Assembly (NCBI RefSeq): GCF_902141855.1
Contig: NZ_CABFVH010000008.1
Coordinates: 62,001-126,000 of the forward strand
Direction of reading: 5' to 3'
Source of the DNA: Methylobacterium dankookense
Lineage (GTDB): Bacteria; Pseudomonadota; Alphaproteobacteria; Rhizobiales; Beijerinckiaceae
DNA length: 64,000 nt
Below are positions 58,201-64,000 of this stretch, piece after piece. Both the position numbers and the translations under genes were made by a program. Numbering within the stretch: position 1 is the first letter of the stretch; each line of letters starts with the position of its first letter. The notes beneath the pieces were generated by a model. It was not told the origin of the DNA. It made no database searches and was given only the letters and a program-made list of their open reading frames with translations.

Positions 58201-59130
58201 CCAGACGTCGCCGGTCGTGTCCTGGTCCGCCGCCTCGACCTTCGGGACCACCCGGCACTGCCCGGCCCGCAGGTCGTTCCCGAACCACGACGCCACCACG
58301 GCCACGCGCTCGAGGCGCGGGCACAGGGCCTGGAGCGCGTCGAGGGAGGCGGTGACGTCGGCCTCGCGCTGGAGCTGGAAGCGGTTGGCGGCCCGGGTCC
58401 GCCCGAGGCCGAGATCGACGCCGACCGGGGCGGGGTCGAGGCCGAACTCGCTGGAGCCCGGGATCAGGTCCACCGCGCGGACGAGCGGCGCGAGGCCGTT
58501 GACCGGGCGGATCACCTCGAAGGCGAATTGCGGCACGCGGTTGCCGAACTCGGCGAGCGGCAGGCCCTCGAACACCACGTAGGCGAGGCCGCGATAGGCG
58601 GGGGCGTTGTCCGCACCCTCCTTGGCGACGACGAGCGGGTCGGGCTCCTGGTCGGCCGCGCCGGTATGGACGCGGAGCGTGATCCGGGTCTGGTCGATCT
58701 CGCGGCCGTCGGCCCAGATCCGGCGCAGGCAGGCGACCTCGCCCTCGCACAGGCCGACCGCGAGGTTGGCGGAATAGGCGTAGGCCGTGCGCACGATGCG
58801 CTGGCCGCCGCCGCCCTTGGCGCCGCTGCCGGCACGCTCCACCGTGGTGTTGGCGACCTCGAGCGGGCGCGTCGCCCAGATCAGGGTGCCGCCGAGCTTC
58901 GCCCGCCCGTAGACGCGGGGCACGGGATCGCCCTCGGTGGAGGTGAGACCGGCGACGTCGGCAAGCCGCGGCCCCTCGACATGGCGCGGGCCGGAGCGCG
59001 ACCCGAGCAGCGCCCCGTCGATGGCGCCGCCGGCCGCGGCCCCGACCACGCGACCGATCACCCCGCCGATCGGGCCGCCGAGCGCGGTGCCCGCCGCCGC
59101 GCCGGCCGTGGACAGGATCAGCGTCGCCAT
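55219..59130 (-). CDS. GTA baseplate megatron protein (gp15, TIM-barrel-like)
   Basis: A 1303-residue hub protein. The start ATLILSTAGAAAGTALGGPIGGVIGRVVG is a glycine/alanine helix, then the GTA TIM-barrel-like domain (about 420-720; NGYRRAVLHYAGLAAGWAEAGIRLSGFLIGSELVGLTRV, ADWTEYGAHMREN, WLTEVGVPAVDKG). A tail-hub part (about 780-1100) and a C-terminal domain follow. RcGTA gp15 forms the baseplate tip. The ATG at 59130 is preferred; the upstream extension overlaps the gp14 gene. Confidence 0.93.
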   Translation of the reverse strand: MATLILSTAGAAAGTALGGPIGGVIGRVVGAAAGGAIDGALLGSRSGPRHVEGPRLADVAGLTSTEGDPVPRVYGRAKLGGTLIWATRPLEVANTTVERAGSGAKGGGGQRIVRTAYAYSANLAVGLCEGEVACLRRIWADGREIDQTRITLRVHTGAADQEPDPLVVAKEGADNAPAYRGLAYVVFEGLPLAEFGNRVPQFAFEVIRPVNGLAPLVRAVDLIPGSSEFGLDPAPVGVDLGLGRTRAANRFQLQREADVTASLDALQALCPRLERVAVVASWFGNDLRAGQCRVVPKVEAADQDTTGDVWQVAGTGRAGAERVSTTPDGAPAYGGTPSDAGLGRLVADLARRGLEVVLYPFVMMDIPAGNGLPDPRDASAPGQPPYPWRGRITCHPAPGRPDSPDGTEAAEAQVAAFFANGYRRAVLHYAGLAAGWAEAGIRLSGFLIGSELVGLTRVRGAAGYPAVAALRALAAEVRAILGPGVPLVYAADWTEYGAHMRENGAAVRFPLDPLFADPNIAAVGIDYYPPLTDWRDAPVHADLARADTLYDRAFLKAACASGEAFDWYYPDEGARAAQGRVPIADGAFGKPWTFRAKDLVAWWSNRHVEREGGIETGPTAWLPGAKPIWLTEVGVPAVDKGTNGPNVFPDPKSSENAVPPFSRGIRDDLIQLRGLEAILSRFDPEAPGFEPAHNPVSPVYGGRMVDPASVFVWAWDARPFPAFPDLGSVWADAGNWRIGHWITGRIEGCDLDLLVARILADLGVDAAVRIEAAAFLDGYVVDRPLSARAALEPLAQIYGLDVSAVAGVLRIRGPRREAALALAEGDLVRVAEDRPPLAQVRAEESALPRSLELGITDSESPAYRRASAAAMRPAGGRRRESRIEAAIVTRRASAEDLADALLDRAIAARDTASLTLSPRLLALEPGDLLALPAPRAAGPLLQRIVRIDDGPGGRRLETRGVPLHGSGLRPRDRAPAGAGSAPPGLPGRPFAIALDLPVDRSSPTALQYLAVAADPWPGSVAVWRSAGADGPLALHATLDHPACLGHTLSDLPPGPLWRIDRRARLDVTLRHAGALASIEETAMLAGGNLFAVVAPDGGIEILGAAEAVLAGPERYRLARMLRGLGNSEAAAGRGAPAGSLILRLDGGAVVPLVDRLDEAGRPFRYRIGPAERDPGDPAFVEIAATAGLAALTCLAPVHLRARREAEGVRLAWTRRARRAAGAREPAEIPLDEAAEAYSIDVLADDGQVLRRLTATGPSVLYASADEIADFGAPRTAIEAVIAQIGTAAGPGAPCRARVPVRAA

Positions 59131-59594
59131 GGCGGATCTCCTGGAGCGAGGCCGGGGAAGCGGAAGGCGCCGACGAGGTGGCGCCGCCACCAGCGGGTGA
59201 GCGCCACCTCGGCGACCGCGGCCCGGTCGTGGGCGTGGATCATCGCGCCCGCCTCGGTGGCGATGGCGCAGTGCCGGGCCGGCAGGTGGGCGCGGAAGGC
59301 GAAGAGCAGCACGTCGCCGGGCTCGGCCGCGTAGCTTACGAGCGGCCCGTCCACCGGGACGAGGTGGCGGTAAGCCGCCTCCATCAGCGGGTCGCGCCCG
59401 GGCGGGGCCGATTCCGCCCAGGTGCCCGAATAGGGCGGCGCGGCCTCGGGCTCGTCGCCGTGCAGGCCGCGCCAGACGCCCCGCACCAGCCCGAGGCAGT
59501 CGCAGCCGATGCCGATCAGCGAGGCCTGGTGGCGGTAGGGCGTGCCGAGCCAGGCCCGCGCCTCGGCCACCACGGCTTCTCCGGTGATGCTCAT
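59118..59594 (-). CDS. GTA NlpC/P60 family peptidase (gp14)
   Basis: A 158-residue peptidase. The catalytic Cys is in GIGCDCLGLVRG and the His in ARHCAIATE. It should cut peptidoglycan stem peptides during DNA entry into the recipient. Its end overlaps the gp15 start by 13 nt. It is 11 nt from the gp13 stop codon. Confidence 0.93.
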   Translation of the reverse strand: MSITGEAVVAEARAWLGTPYRHQASLIGIGCDCLGLVRGVWRGLHGDEPEAAPPYSGTWAESAPPGRDPLMEAAYRHLVPVDGPLVSYAAEPGDVLLFAFRAHLPARHCAIATEAGAMIHAHDRAAVAEVALTRWWRRHLVGAFRFPGLAPGDPPWRR

Positions 59595-59605
59595 CGCGCG
59601 CTCCG

Positions 59606-60478
59606 TCAGCGGAACAGGCTGCCGCCGTCGAGGCCGGTCTCGCCCCCGGGCGGCCGCACCACGAAGTCGTTGCCCGGCATGTGCGGGAAGCCCTGGAAGT
59701 TGACCGCGTTGGCGAAGCGGTCGCGGCAGGTGGCGAGGCGCTTGTCGCAGCCGGCGGTGAGGGTGAAGGCGTCGCCCGGGGCGATCGTGGCCGGCGGCGC
59801 CTCCCACAGCTCGATCAGGCCGCCGGCCTGGACCCACAGGTCGGCGGCGCGGCCGGCATTGGCGCCCCTGGTCCAGGCGAGTCGCCCACCCGAGAACAGC
59901 CCGTCCGGAAAGGTCCCGTCGAGCGCCACGGCGAGCGTGCCGGGCTCCGGCTGGGCCAGCACCGTGCCGCTGGCTCGGAAGCCCGCGAGGTCGACCCGGC
60001 AGCGCGCATCGCCGAGATCGGCGCCGCAGGTGGCGCGGTAGGTCCGGCCGCGCTCGGCCTCCAGCCGGTCGGCGAGGCCGCGCAGCTCCGCCACGAAGGC
60101 ATCGCCCGAGCGGCGGATCTCGCCGATCGTGGCGAGGTCGAGAAGGAGCCGCGTCTCCGGCGCCGTCCAGTCGACGAGCCAGGTCTCGACGCTCGCGCCG
60201 TCGTAGAGCCCGCCCGCGATCTCCACTTCGGTCAGCCCGAGGCCGGTCAGCGCGCCGGCCACGTCCCCGCCGGAGACGGCGAAGCCCAGCTCCGCGCTGG
60301 CCTCGGCCGCCTCGAGCCCGGTGCGGGCGGCGTAGGTGAGGCCGCCGACGACGAGGTCGCGGTCGTGGTCGGTGAAGCCGAGGCGCACGCCGTCGCGGCG
60401 GGCGAGCGTCCAGCACCGGCAGAGCGTGGTGACGCCGCCCGCGAGATGGGCGGCGAAGGCGTCGGGGATCTCGCGCAT
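59606..60478 (-). CDS. GTA DUF2163 / phage BR0599 family protein (gp13)
   Basis: A 290-residue tail-hub protein with the DUF2163 motif (TLCRCWTLARRDGVRLGFTDHDRDLVVGGLTYAARTG) and the C-terminal cysteine-rich patch RATCGADLGDARCRVDLAGF, then TAGCDKRLATCRDRFANAVNFQGFPHMPGNDF. RcGTA gp13 carries an iron-sulfur cluster, matching those cysteines. It abuts gp12 (20 nt). Confidence 0.93.
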   Translation of the reverse strand: MREIPDAFAAHLAGGVTTLCRCWTLARRDGVRLGFTDHDRDLVVGGLTYAARTGLEAAEASAELGFAVSGGDVAGALTGLGLTEVEIAGGLYDGASVETWLVDWTAPETRLLLDLATIGEIRRSGDAFVAELRGLADRLEAERGRTYRATCGADLGDARCRVDLAGFRASGTVLAQPEPGTLAVALDGTFPDGLFSGGRLAWTRGANAGRAADLWVQAGGLIELWEAPPATIAPGDAFTLTAGCDKRLATCRDRFANAVNFQGFPHMPGNDFVVRPPGGETGLDGGSLFR

Positions 60479-60498
60479 GGATGGTCCTCCCGGAAGCC

Positions 60499-61140
60499 TC
60501 AGGGCACGATCTCGACGAGGGGCACCTTCGGGATCTCGCCCGCGGTGAAGGCCTCGAAGTTCACGGTGAGGTCGTCGGTGTCGAAGCGGACCGGCACGTC
60601 GAAGGCGAAGCCCGCGGTGACGGCGGCGCCCGGGCCCGGCACCGCGCCGCCCGCGACGGTGACGAGGCCGGTCGCCGGGTCGCAGGCGAACTCGGCCGGG
60701 GTCAGCTCGCGGCCCGCCACCGCCACCCGCACGCTGCCGGCCACGGGCTTGGCGATCACCCGCCGGTAGGCGCTCGGGCCCGCGCCATAGGTCTTGGCGA
60801 GGGCGAAGATGGCGGTCTGCCCGTCGCCGGTGCCGAGGATCTGGTCGCCCGGGCCGATCGCCCGGCCCGGCGGGCCGGAGCGGCAATCCACCCGGTCGCG
60901 GTAGCGGAAGCCGTAGAGGCGCCCGCGCCGCTCCTCGAAGAAGCTCAGCACCGCGTGGAGCGCGTCGAGGCTGCGGATGCCGAAGCCGGCATCGTAGCGG
61001 CGCCGCGAATCCGCCCAGCGGCTGTTGCGGTGCTCGCGGCCCGAGGCCAGCGTCACGATCTCGGTGAGCCGCACCGGTCCGCCGCTGCCGCGCAGGGCGA
61101 CGTCGAGGGGGAACAGCACCTCGTGGAAGTCGGCCGGCAT
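60499..61140 (-). CDS. GTA DUF2460 family protein (gp12)
   Basis: A 213-residue distal tail protein. The start MPADFHEVLFPLDVALRGSGGP and the RYDAGFGIRSLDALHAVLSFFEERRGRLYGFRYRDRVD segment are family hallmarks. It forms a ring in the tail of RcGTA. A 107-bp gap with a perfect palindrome precedes it. Confidence 0.93.
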   Translation of the reverse strand: MPADFHEVLFPLDVALRGSGGPVRLTEIVTLASGREHRNSRWADSRRRYDAGFGIRSLDALHAVLSFFEERRGRLYGFRYRDRVDCRSGPPGRAIGPGDQILGTGDGQTAIFALAKTYGAGPSAYRRVIAKPVAGSVRVAVAGRELTPAEFACDPATGLVTVAGGAVPGPGAAVTAGFAFDVPVRFDTDDLTVNFEAFTAGEIPKVPLVEIVP

Positions 61141-61159
61141 CGAAAAATCCCTTCTTGGT

Positions 61160-61183
61160 GTGAAGGCTCCGCGGAGCCTTCAC
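61160..61183. repeat. 24-bp perfect palindrome inside the GTA operon
   Basis: GTGAAGGCTCCG and its exact complement CGGAGCCTTCAC meet with no spacer. It lies between the gp11 stop codon and the gp12 start, 20 nt from the latter. It may be an RNA-processing or regulatory element, or the scar of an insertion; in the GTA operon it is the only sizeable gap seen. Confidence 0.7.
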
Positions 61184-61247
61184 GTCCGGCGCATGGGCGC
61201 CGACGCGCGGTCGCGCTTGGCGCTTCGCGGACCGTCGCCGGGCGCCC

Positions 61248-61811
61248 TCACAGGGCCCGCTGGCCGCGGGCCACCGCGCGGGCGAGCTGGGCCGCGACCT
61301 GCGCCTCCGAGCGGCGGAAGGCCCCCGGGTCGGGCGTCGCGATGGTGACGTTGATGGAGACGGGCCGGGCGGCGGCCCCCGCCGCGACGCCGAGGCGGCC
61401 GTCCGGGCCGCGGCGGAGCGGCAGGATCGCCTCGGGTCCGGCCTCGCCCATCAGGCCGGCGCCGTCCCGCATCGGGAAGTAGGTGGGCGCCGACACGATC
61501 CCGCCCGCAGCGAAGGGGCGGACCCGGCCGGACTGGATCACGCCGCCCTGCGCGAAGGCGGCATCCCCGCTGAGGAGCCCGTTGACGAGGCTGGTGATGC
61601 CGCTGCGTACCGGGCTCATGGCCGCCCGCGCCGTGGCCGCGGCGAGGCGGTTGCCGAGAGAGCCGAGCAGCCCGTCGAGCTGGCGCCCGGAGCCGAGGCT
61701 GCCCGCGAGCGCCGCGGACAGGCTGCGGCCGAAGCTCTGTGCGAGCTTGTCGAGGGTCTGGAGCTGCCGGATCCGGGCTGTGTTGGCGCGGTCCGTGTCG
61801 GTCTCGGCCAT
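61248..61811 (-). CDS. GTA tail tape-measure protein (gp11)
   Basis: A 187-residue protein. A helical N-terminal part (DTDRANTARIRQLQTLDKLAQSFGRSLSAALAGSLGSG) precedes a glycine-rich stretch with AFAQGGVIQSGRVRPFAAGGIVSAPTYFPMRDGAGLMGEAGPEAILPLRRG, the hallmark of tape-measure C-termini. Length suits a short tail. It begins 12 nt after the chaperone stop codon. Confidence 0.9.
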   Translation of the reverse strand: MAETDTDRANTARIRQLQTLDKLAQSFGRSLSAALAGSLGSGRQLDGLLGSLGNRLAAATARAAMSPVRSGITSLVNGLLSGDAAFAQGGVIQSGRVRPFAAGGIVSAPTYFPMRDGAGLMGEAGPEAILPLRRGPDGRLGVAAGAAARPVSINVTIATPDPGAFRRSEAQVAAQLARAVARGQRAL

Positions 61812-61823
61812 GGGGAGGCTCCG

Positions 61824-62048
61824 TCAGTCGGGATGGGCGGCGATCAGCCGGTCGAGCTCGGCGCGGGACATCGGCGCGGGCGCCCGCCCGATTGCCGCCG
61901 CCACCTCGCGGGGCGTGGCCGCCCAGAAGGCGGCGGGCGGCCAGCGGAGGCGGCCGAGGCAGAGGGCGAGGAGGTCGTCCCAGGGCAGGGCGACCGCCGG
62001 CGTGGGAAGCCGCGGGAGGGCGCCCTCGTGCCCTCCCGCGGCCCTCAG
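61824..62048 (-). CDS. GTA phage tail assembly chaperone (gp10.1)
   Basis: About 74 residues with LPWDDLLALCLGRLRWPPAAFWAATPREVAAAIGRAPAPMSRAELDRLIAAHPD, the rcc01693-like chaperone pattern. No ATG, GTG or TTG exists in frame upstream of the conserved part within at least 60 nt. A CTG at 62046-62048 overlaps the gp10 stop codon (CTGA), matching the ATGA/GTGA couplings elsewhere in this operon. The start is therefore provisional. Confidence 0.7.
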   Translation of the reverse strand: MRAAGGHEGALPRLPTPAVALPWDDLLALCLGRLRWPPAAFWAATPREVAAAIGRAPAPMSRAELDRLIAAHPD

Positions 62049-62368
62049 GGGCGGGGCCCGTCCTCCCCGAACGCCGCGACGAGGGCGGCGCCGAGCGCCT
62101 CCGTCATCGCCGCGAAGCCGCCCGCCAGCGGCAGCTCCGCCACCGCGCGGTCGTCGAGGTCGTGCCCGCCGCCCCGCAGCGCGGCGCCGAGCAGCGCCAC
62201 GAGGTCGCGGGCGGAGAGCCGCCCCGCGGCGAAGCGCTCGGCGAGGCCCGCGAGGTCGGGCGCCCGCAGGGCGTCCTCCAGCTCGGCCAGGGCGCCGAGC
62301 GTCAGGCAGAGGGTGTAGCGCGTACCCCCGAGATCGAGCGGCACTTCGCCGCGGCGGCGGTTCGCCAT
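62045..62368 (-). CDS. GTA gp10 family protein
   Basis: A 107-residue protein: MANRRRGEVPLDLGGTRYTLCLTLGALAELEDALRAPDLAGLAERFAAGRLSARDLVALLGAALRGGGHDL. This is the GTA-gp10 family, a tail chaperone-like protein. It overlaps gp9 by 1 nt and is coupled to the next gene. Confidence 0.9.
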   Translation of the reverse strand: MANRRRGEVPLDLGGTRYTLCLTLGALAELEDALRAPDLAGLAERFAAGRLSARDLVALLGAALRGGGHDLDDRAVAELPLAGGFAAMTEALGAALVAAFGEDGPRP

Positions 62369-62781
62369 CAGGCCAGCGCCGTGAAGCTGACGGCCCCGGC
62401 GGAATCGAGGCTCATGTCGAAGGTGACCTCGCCGGCATGGTCGCCGCGATATTCGAGCGCCGTGATCTGGAACGGCCCCTCGATGGTGCCGAAGGCCGGC
62501 ACCACCACCTGGAAGGTCTCGATCAGCCCGTCGAAGAAGAGCTGCCGCAGGCGCAGGTCCGAGGCCTGGTCCCGGAACACGCCCGCGCCCGAGATCGCGG
62601 CCCGGCGCACGCCTGCTCCCGCCAGCAGCTCGCGCCAGCGCCCGGCGGAATCGGCGTTCGTCACGTCGACGGTCTCGGCGTTGAGGGCGAGCTGGCGGGC
62701 GCGCAGGCCCGCCACCGCGGTGAAGCCGCCCGCGCCGTCGCCGGCCCGGATGAGGAGGTCCTTGCCTTTCTGGGCGCTCAT
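62368..62781 (-). CDS. GTA major tail protein (gp9, TP901-1 type)
   Basis: A 137-residue protein: MSAQKGKDLLIRAGDGAGGF, then VAGLRARQLALNAETVDVTNADSAGRWRELLAGAGVR and FDGLIETFQVVVPAFGTIEGPFQITALEY. It forms the tail tube. In the current sequence the same frame is also the tail of a longer open frame that begins in the frameshifted gp7 gene; the gp9 ATG at 62781 has the family start. Confidence 0.92.
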   Translation of the reverse strand: MSAQKGKDLLIRAGDGAGGFTAVAGLRARQLALNAETVDVTNADSAGRWRELLAGAGVRRAAISGAGVFRDQASDLRLRQLFFDGLIETFQVVVPAFGTIEGPFQITALEYRGDHAGEVTFDMSLDSAGAVSFTALA

Positions 62782-62819
62782 CGATGTCTCCGTGGGAGAT
62801 TTGGTTTGCGGATGGGACT

Positions 62820-63230
62820 TCAGGGCGTCTCGGTGACCGCCCGCAGGGTGAGGATCGCGCGGGCCTCGCCGCTGCGTTCGTCGCGGCTCGCGCTCAGGCT
62901 CTCGGCGACGAGGCTCACCAGGGTGTGGCCGGTCAGCGCGAGGCCGTCCTCGGCGAGCGCGGCCATCCGCGCCGCCGCGTCGAGGGCGGTGCGGGCCGAG
63001 CCGGGCCTGGCGATCACGATCAGCGCGTGGCTGAGGATGGCGCGCCGCGCCCCGTCGACGGAATCGTCGCGGGATCCGGCCTCGCCGAACAGAGCGTAGA
63101 CGGGCACCGATCCGCGCGGCGGCTCGTCGTGGAGGCGCACCGCGCCGCCCATCAAAGCCGCCAGCGCGGGATCGCCCGCGAACCGGGCGAGGAGGGCGGC
63201 GCGGAGCGCCAGGAGGGAGGCGGCGCTCAC
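62820..63230 (-). CDS. GTA DUF3168 family tail-terminator protein (gp8)
   Basis: A 136-residue protein of the DUF3168 family: SAASLLALRAALLARFAGDPALAALMGGAVRLHDEPPRGSVPVYALFGEAGSRDDS, then HTLVSLVAESLSASRDERSGEARAILTLRAV. In RcGTA it closes the tail end at the head-tail joint. It begins with GTG overlapping the intended gp7 stop codon. Confidence 0.9.
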   Translation of the reverse strand: MSAASLLALRAALLARFAGDPALAALMGGAVRLHDEPPRGSVPVYALFGEAGSRDDSVDGARRAILSHALIVIARPGSARTALDAAARMAALAEDGLALTGHTLVSLVAESLSASRDERSGEARAILTLRAVTETP

Positions 63231-63603
63231 GAGGCGGCTCCCGCCGTCGCCTCGACCAGTTCCTCCACGTGGCAGACGAGGTCGCGCCCCTGCGGGTCCG
63301 CCTCGTCCACGCCGCGGATGGCGAAGCGGCGCGGATGGCGAAGCGGCGCGGTCCCGCGGCGAGGCGCATGGCCGGGGTCAGGCCCGGCCGGGCGCGCAGG
63401 GTGATGCGGTGGGTCGCGACGCGGTCGCTCCGGCCGCCGGCGAGGCGCTCGACCGCGCCCGCCGGGCTGAGCGCGCCCCAGAGCACGGGGCCGGCGACGT
63501 AGCGCCGGAGCACGCCGCCGAAGCCGTCCGGCTCCTCGACGGGCATCTCCAGCACGAAGCGGCGCCGCCGCGCGCCGAGCGCGGGACGTGCGATGTCGGC
63601 CAT
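63227..63603 (-). pseudogene. GTA head-tail adaptor (gp7) broken by a 17-bp tandem duplication
   Basis: The frame opens MADIARPALGARRRRFVLEMPVEEPDGFGGVLRRYVAGPVLWGALSPAG, as expected for a phage head-tail adaptor. At GPRRFAIR the frame is shifted by a direct duplication of GATGGCGAAGCGGCGCG (63318-63334 and 63335-63351, plus strand). Removing one copy restores GVDEADPQGRDLVCHVEELVEATAGAAS, ending at 63227 in the GTGA overlap with gp8, for a product of 119 residues. As written, translation runs on through gp8 out of frame and joins the gp9 frame. Confidence 0.88.
63318..63351. repeat. 17-bp direct tandem duplication inside gp7
   Basis: GATGGCGAAGCGGCGCG occurs twice with no spacer. One extra copy shifts the gp7 frame. 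It could arise by slippage and could revert. Confidence 0.95.
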
Positions 63604-63615
63604 GGTGGTCTCCGG

Positions 63616-64000
63616 TCAGAGCCTGAGTCGGCGGAAGGGGGCGGCGAGGGCGGCCGGATCGGGCGCATCGGGCTCGTCGCCGCGGTGCTCGTAGCGGGCG
63701 GCGGCGAGCCGCAGCACGGCGAGCCTGAGCGGCGGGGGCAGGGCCGGCCCGTCGCCGCCATACCCGGCGCGCAGCTCGATCAGGAGGCTGCGGCCGTCGA
63801 GGGCCGGCAGAGCGGGATCGACCGCGAGGCCGGGCGCCTCGATCGTGTCGTCGCCGAGGCGCACCAGGACGGGGTCGAGGGCGGTCGCGCCATCGGGACC
63901 CGACAGGGCGAGCCGCGTGACGGCGACGAGCGGGCTCAGCGGCACGGCCAGCCAGCCGCGCGGCCGGGCGGGCAGGACCAGCCGGAAGGTCGCGGGCCGC
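63616..64000 (-). CDS. GTA head-tail connector protein (gp6), partial
   Basis: The last 127 residues of a head-tail connector (gp6-like), cut by the window edge. The visible part reads RPATFRLVLPARPRGWLAVPLSPL, then EAPGLAVDPALPALDGRSLLIELRAGYGG, and ends LRLAVLRLAAARYEHRGDEPDAP, the usual helical C-terminus. No start codon in this window is needed; the coding frame continues to the edge. It lies directly upstream of the gp7 gene. Confidence 0.85.
   Translation of the reverse strand, partial: RPATFRLVLPARPRGWLAVPLSPLVAVTRLALSGPDGATALDPVLVRLGDDTIEAPGLAVDPALPALDGRSLLIELRAGYGGDGPALPPPLRLAVLRLAAARYEHRGDEPDAPDPAALAAPFRRLRL

Noticed and set aside
62368..63603. A single 411-residue protein spanning gp7 to gp9
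   Set aside because: It arises only because the 17-bp duplication shifts gp7 and no stop interrupts the out-of-frame gp8 region; gp8 is coding in another frame.

Overview
The window is about 70% G+C. It looks like a chromosome segment of a methylotrophic alphaproteobacterium, most probably Methylobacterium or Methylorubrum. The evidence is a soluble NAD-linked molybdenum/tungsten formate dehydrogenase (Fds/Fdh2 type), a ccmIEFH cytochrome c maturation operon, rpmH-rnpA-yidC-engB gene order, a FeuPQ-like two-component system and a Rhodobacter-type gene transfer agent (GTA) cluster. The genus is inferred from gene content; no sequence comparison was run.

Layout. 1-5.4 kb: minus-strand fdsGBAD operon ending in a 21-bp perfect hairpin. 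5.7-11.1 kb: glutathione S-transferase, then ccmI-ccmE-ccmF-ccmH (minus). 11.1-16.9 kb: a structured non-coding stretch, a PAS protein, a cupin, an MFS transporter, tRNA-Ser(GGA), a 42-residue protein with an internal repeat, an ExoD-like membrane protein and an orphan BcsS. 17-20.6 kb: a formyltransferase, a DUF2256 zinc protein, and a four-gene set (two split XdhC genes, a molybdopterin-binding protein, a MocA/MobA-like nucleotidyltransferase) that would mature a molybdenum hydroxylase not present here. 20.9-24.1 kb: two tandem paralogous membrane diguanylate cyclases. 24.4-33.4 kb: rlmJ, RNase T2, a secreted unknown, an extensin-family lipoprotein, an amidase, an AI-2E family permease, moaE, a double gamma-carbonic-anhydrase-like protein and icd. 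33.5-45.9 kb: a chemoreceptor, an IMPase, apt, rpmH-rnpA-yidC-engB, DUF423, a D-cysteine desulfhydrase-like enzyme, an ABC exporter, rpmE and an acyltransferase. 46.1-49.3 kb: a PepSY protein, response regulator and histidine kinase (FeuN/P/Q-like). A VapBC toxin-antitoxin pair lies between regulator and kinase on the opposite strand.

49.4-64 kb is a phage-derived region on the minus strand. From the right edge leftwards it reads head-tail connector (gp6, cut by the window), head-tail adaptor (gp7), gp8, major tail protein (gp9), gp10, tail assembly chaperone, tape measure (gp11), gp12, gp13, NlpC/P60 peptidase (gp14), megatron hub (gp15) and a tail fibre with a C1q-like tip. A lysozyme/membrane-protein cassette lies further left. 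This is the RcGTA structural order. Two lower-GC plus-strand genes (a GT-B-like glycosyltransferase and a beta-propeller glycosidase-like protein) sit between the fibre gene and the lysis cassette. The gp7 gene carries a 17-bp tandem duplication that breaks its frame.

Two families of dispersed intergenic repeats are present: family A, about 110 bp, two copies; family B, about 80-100 bp, four copies. Both can fold into hairpins. They abut genes closely, and some copies supply the stop codon of the neighbouring gene. They also help to fix start codons. The best leads in the window are the GTA locus with its frameshift, its host-range-like cargo and the VapBC insertion.
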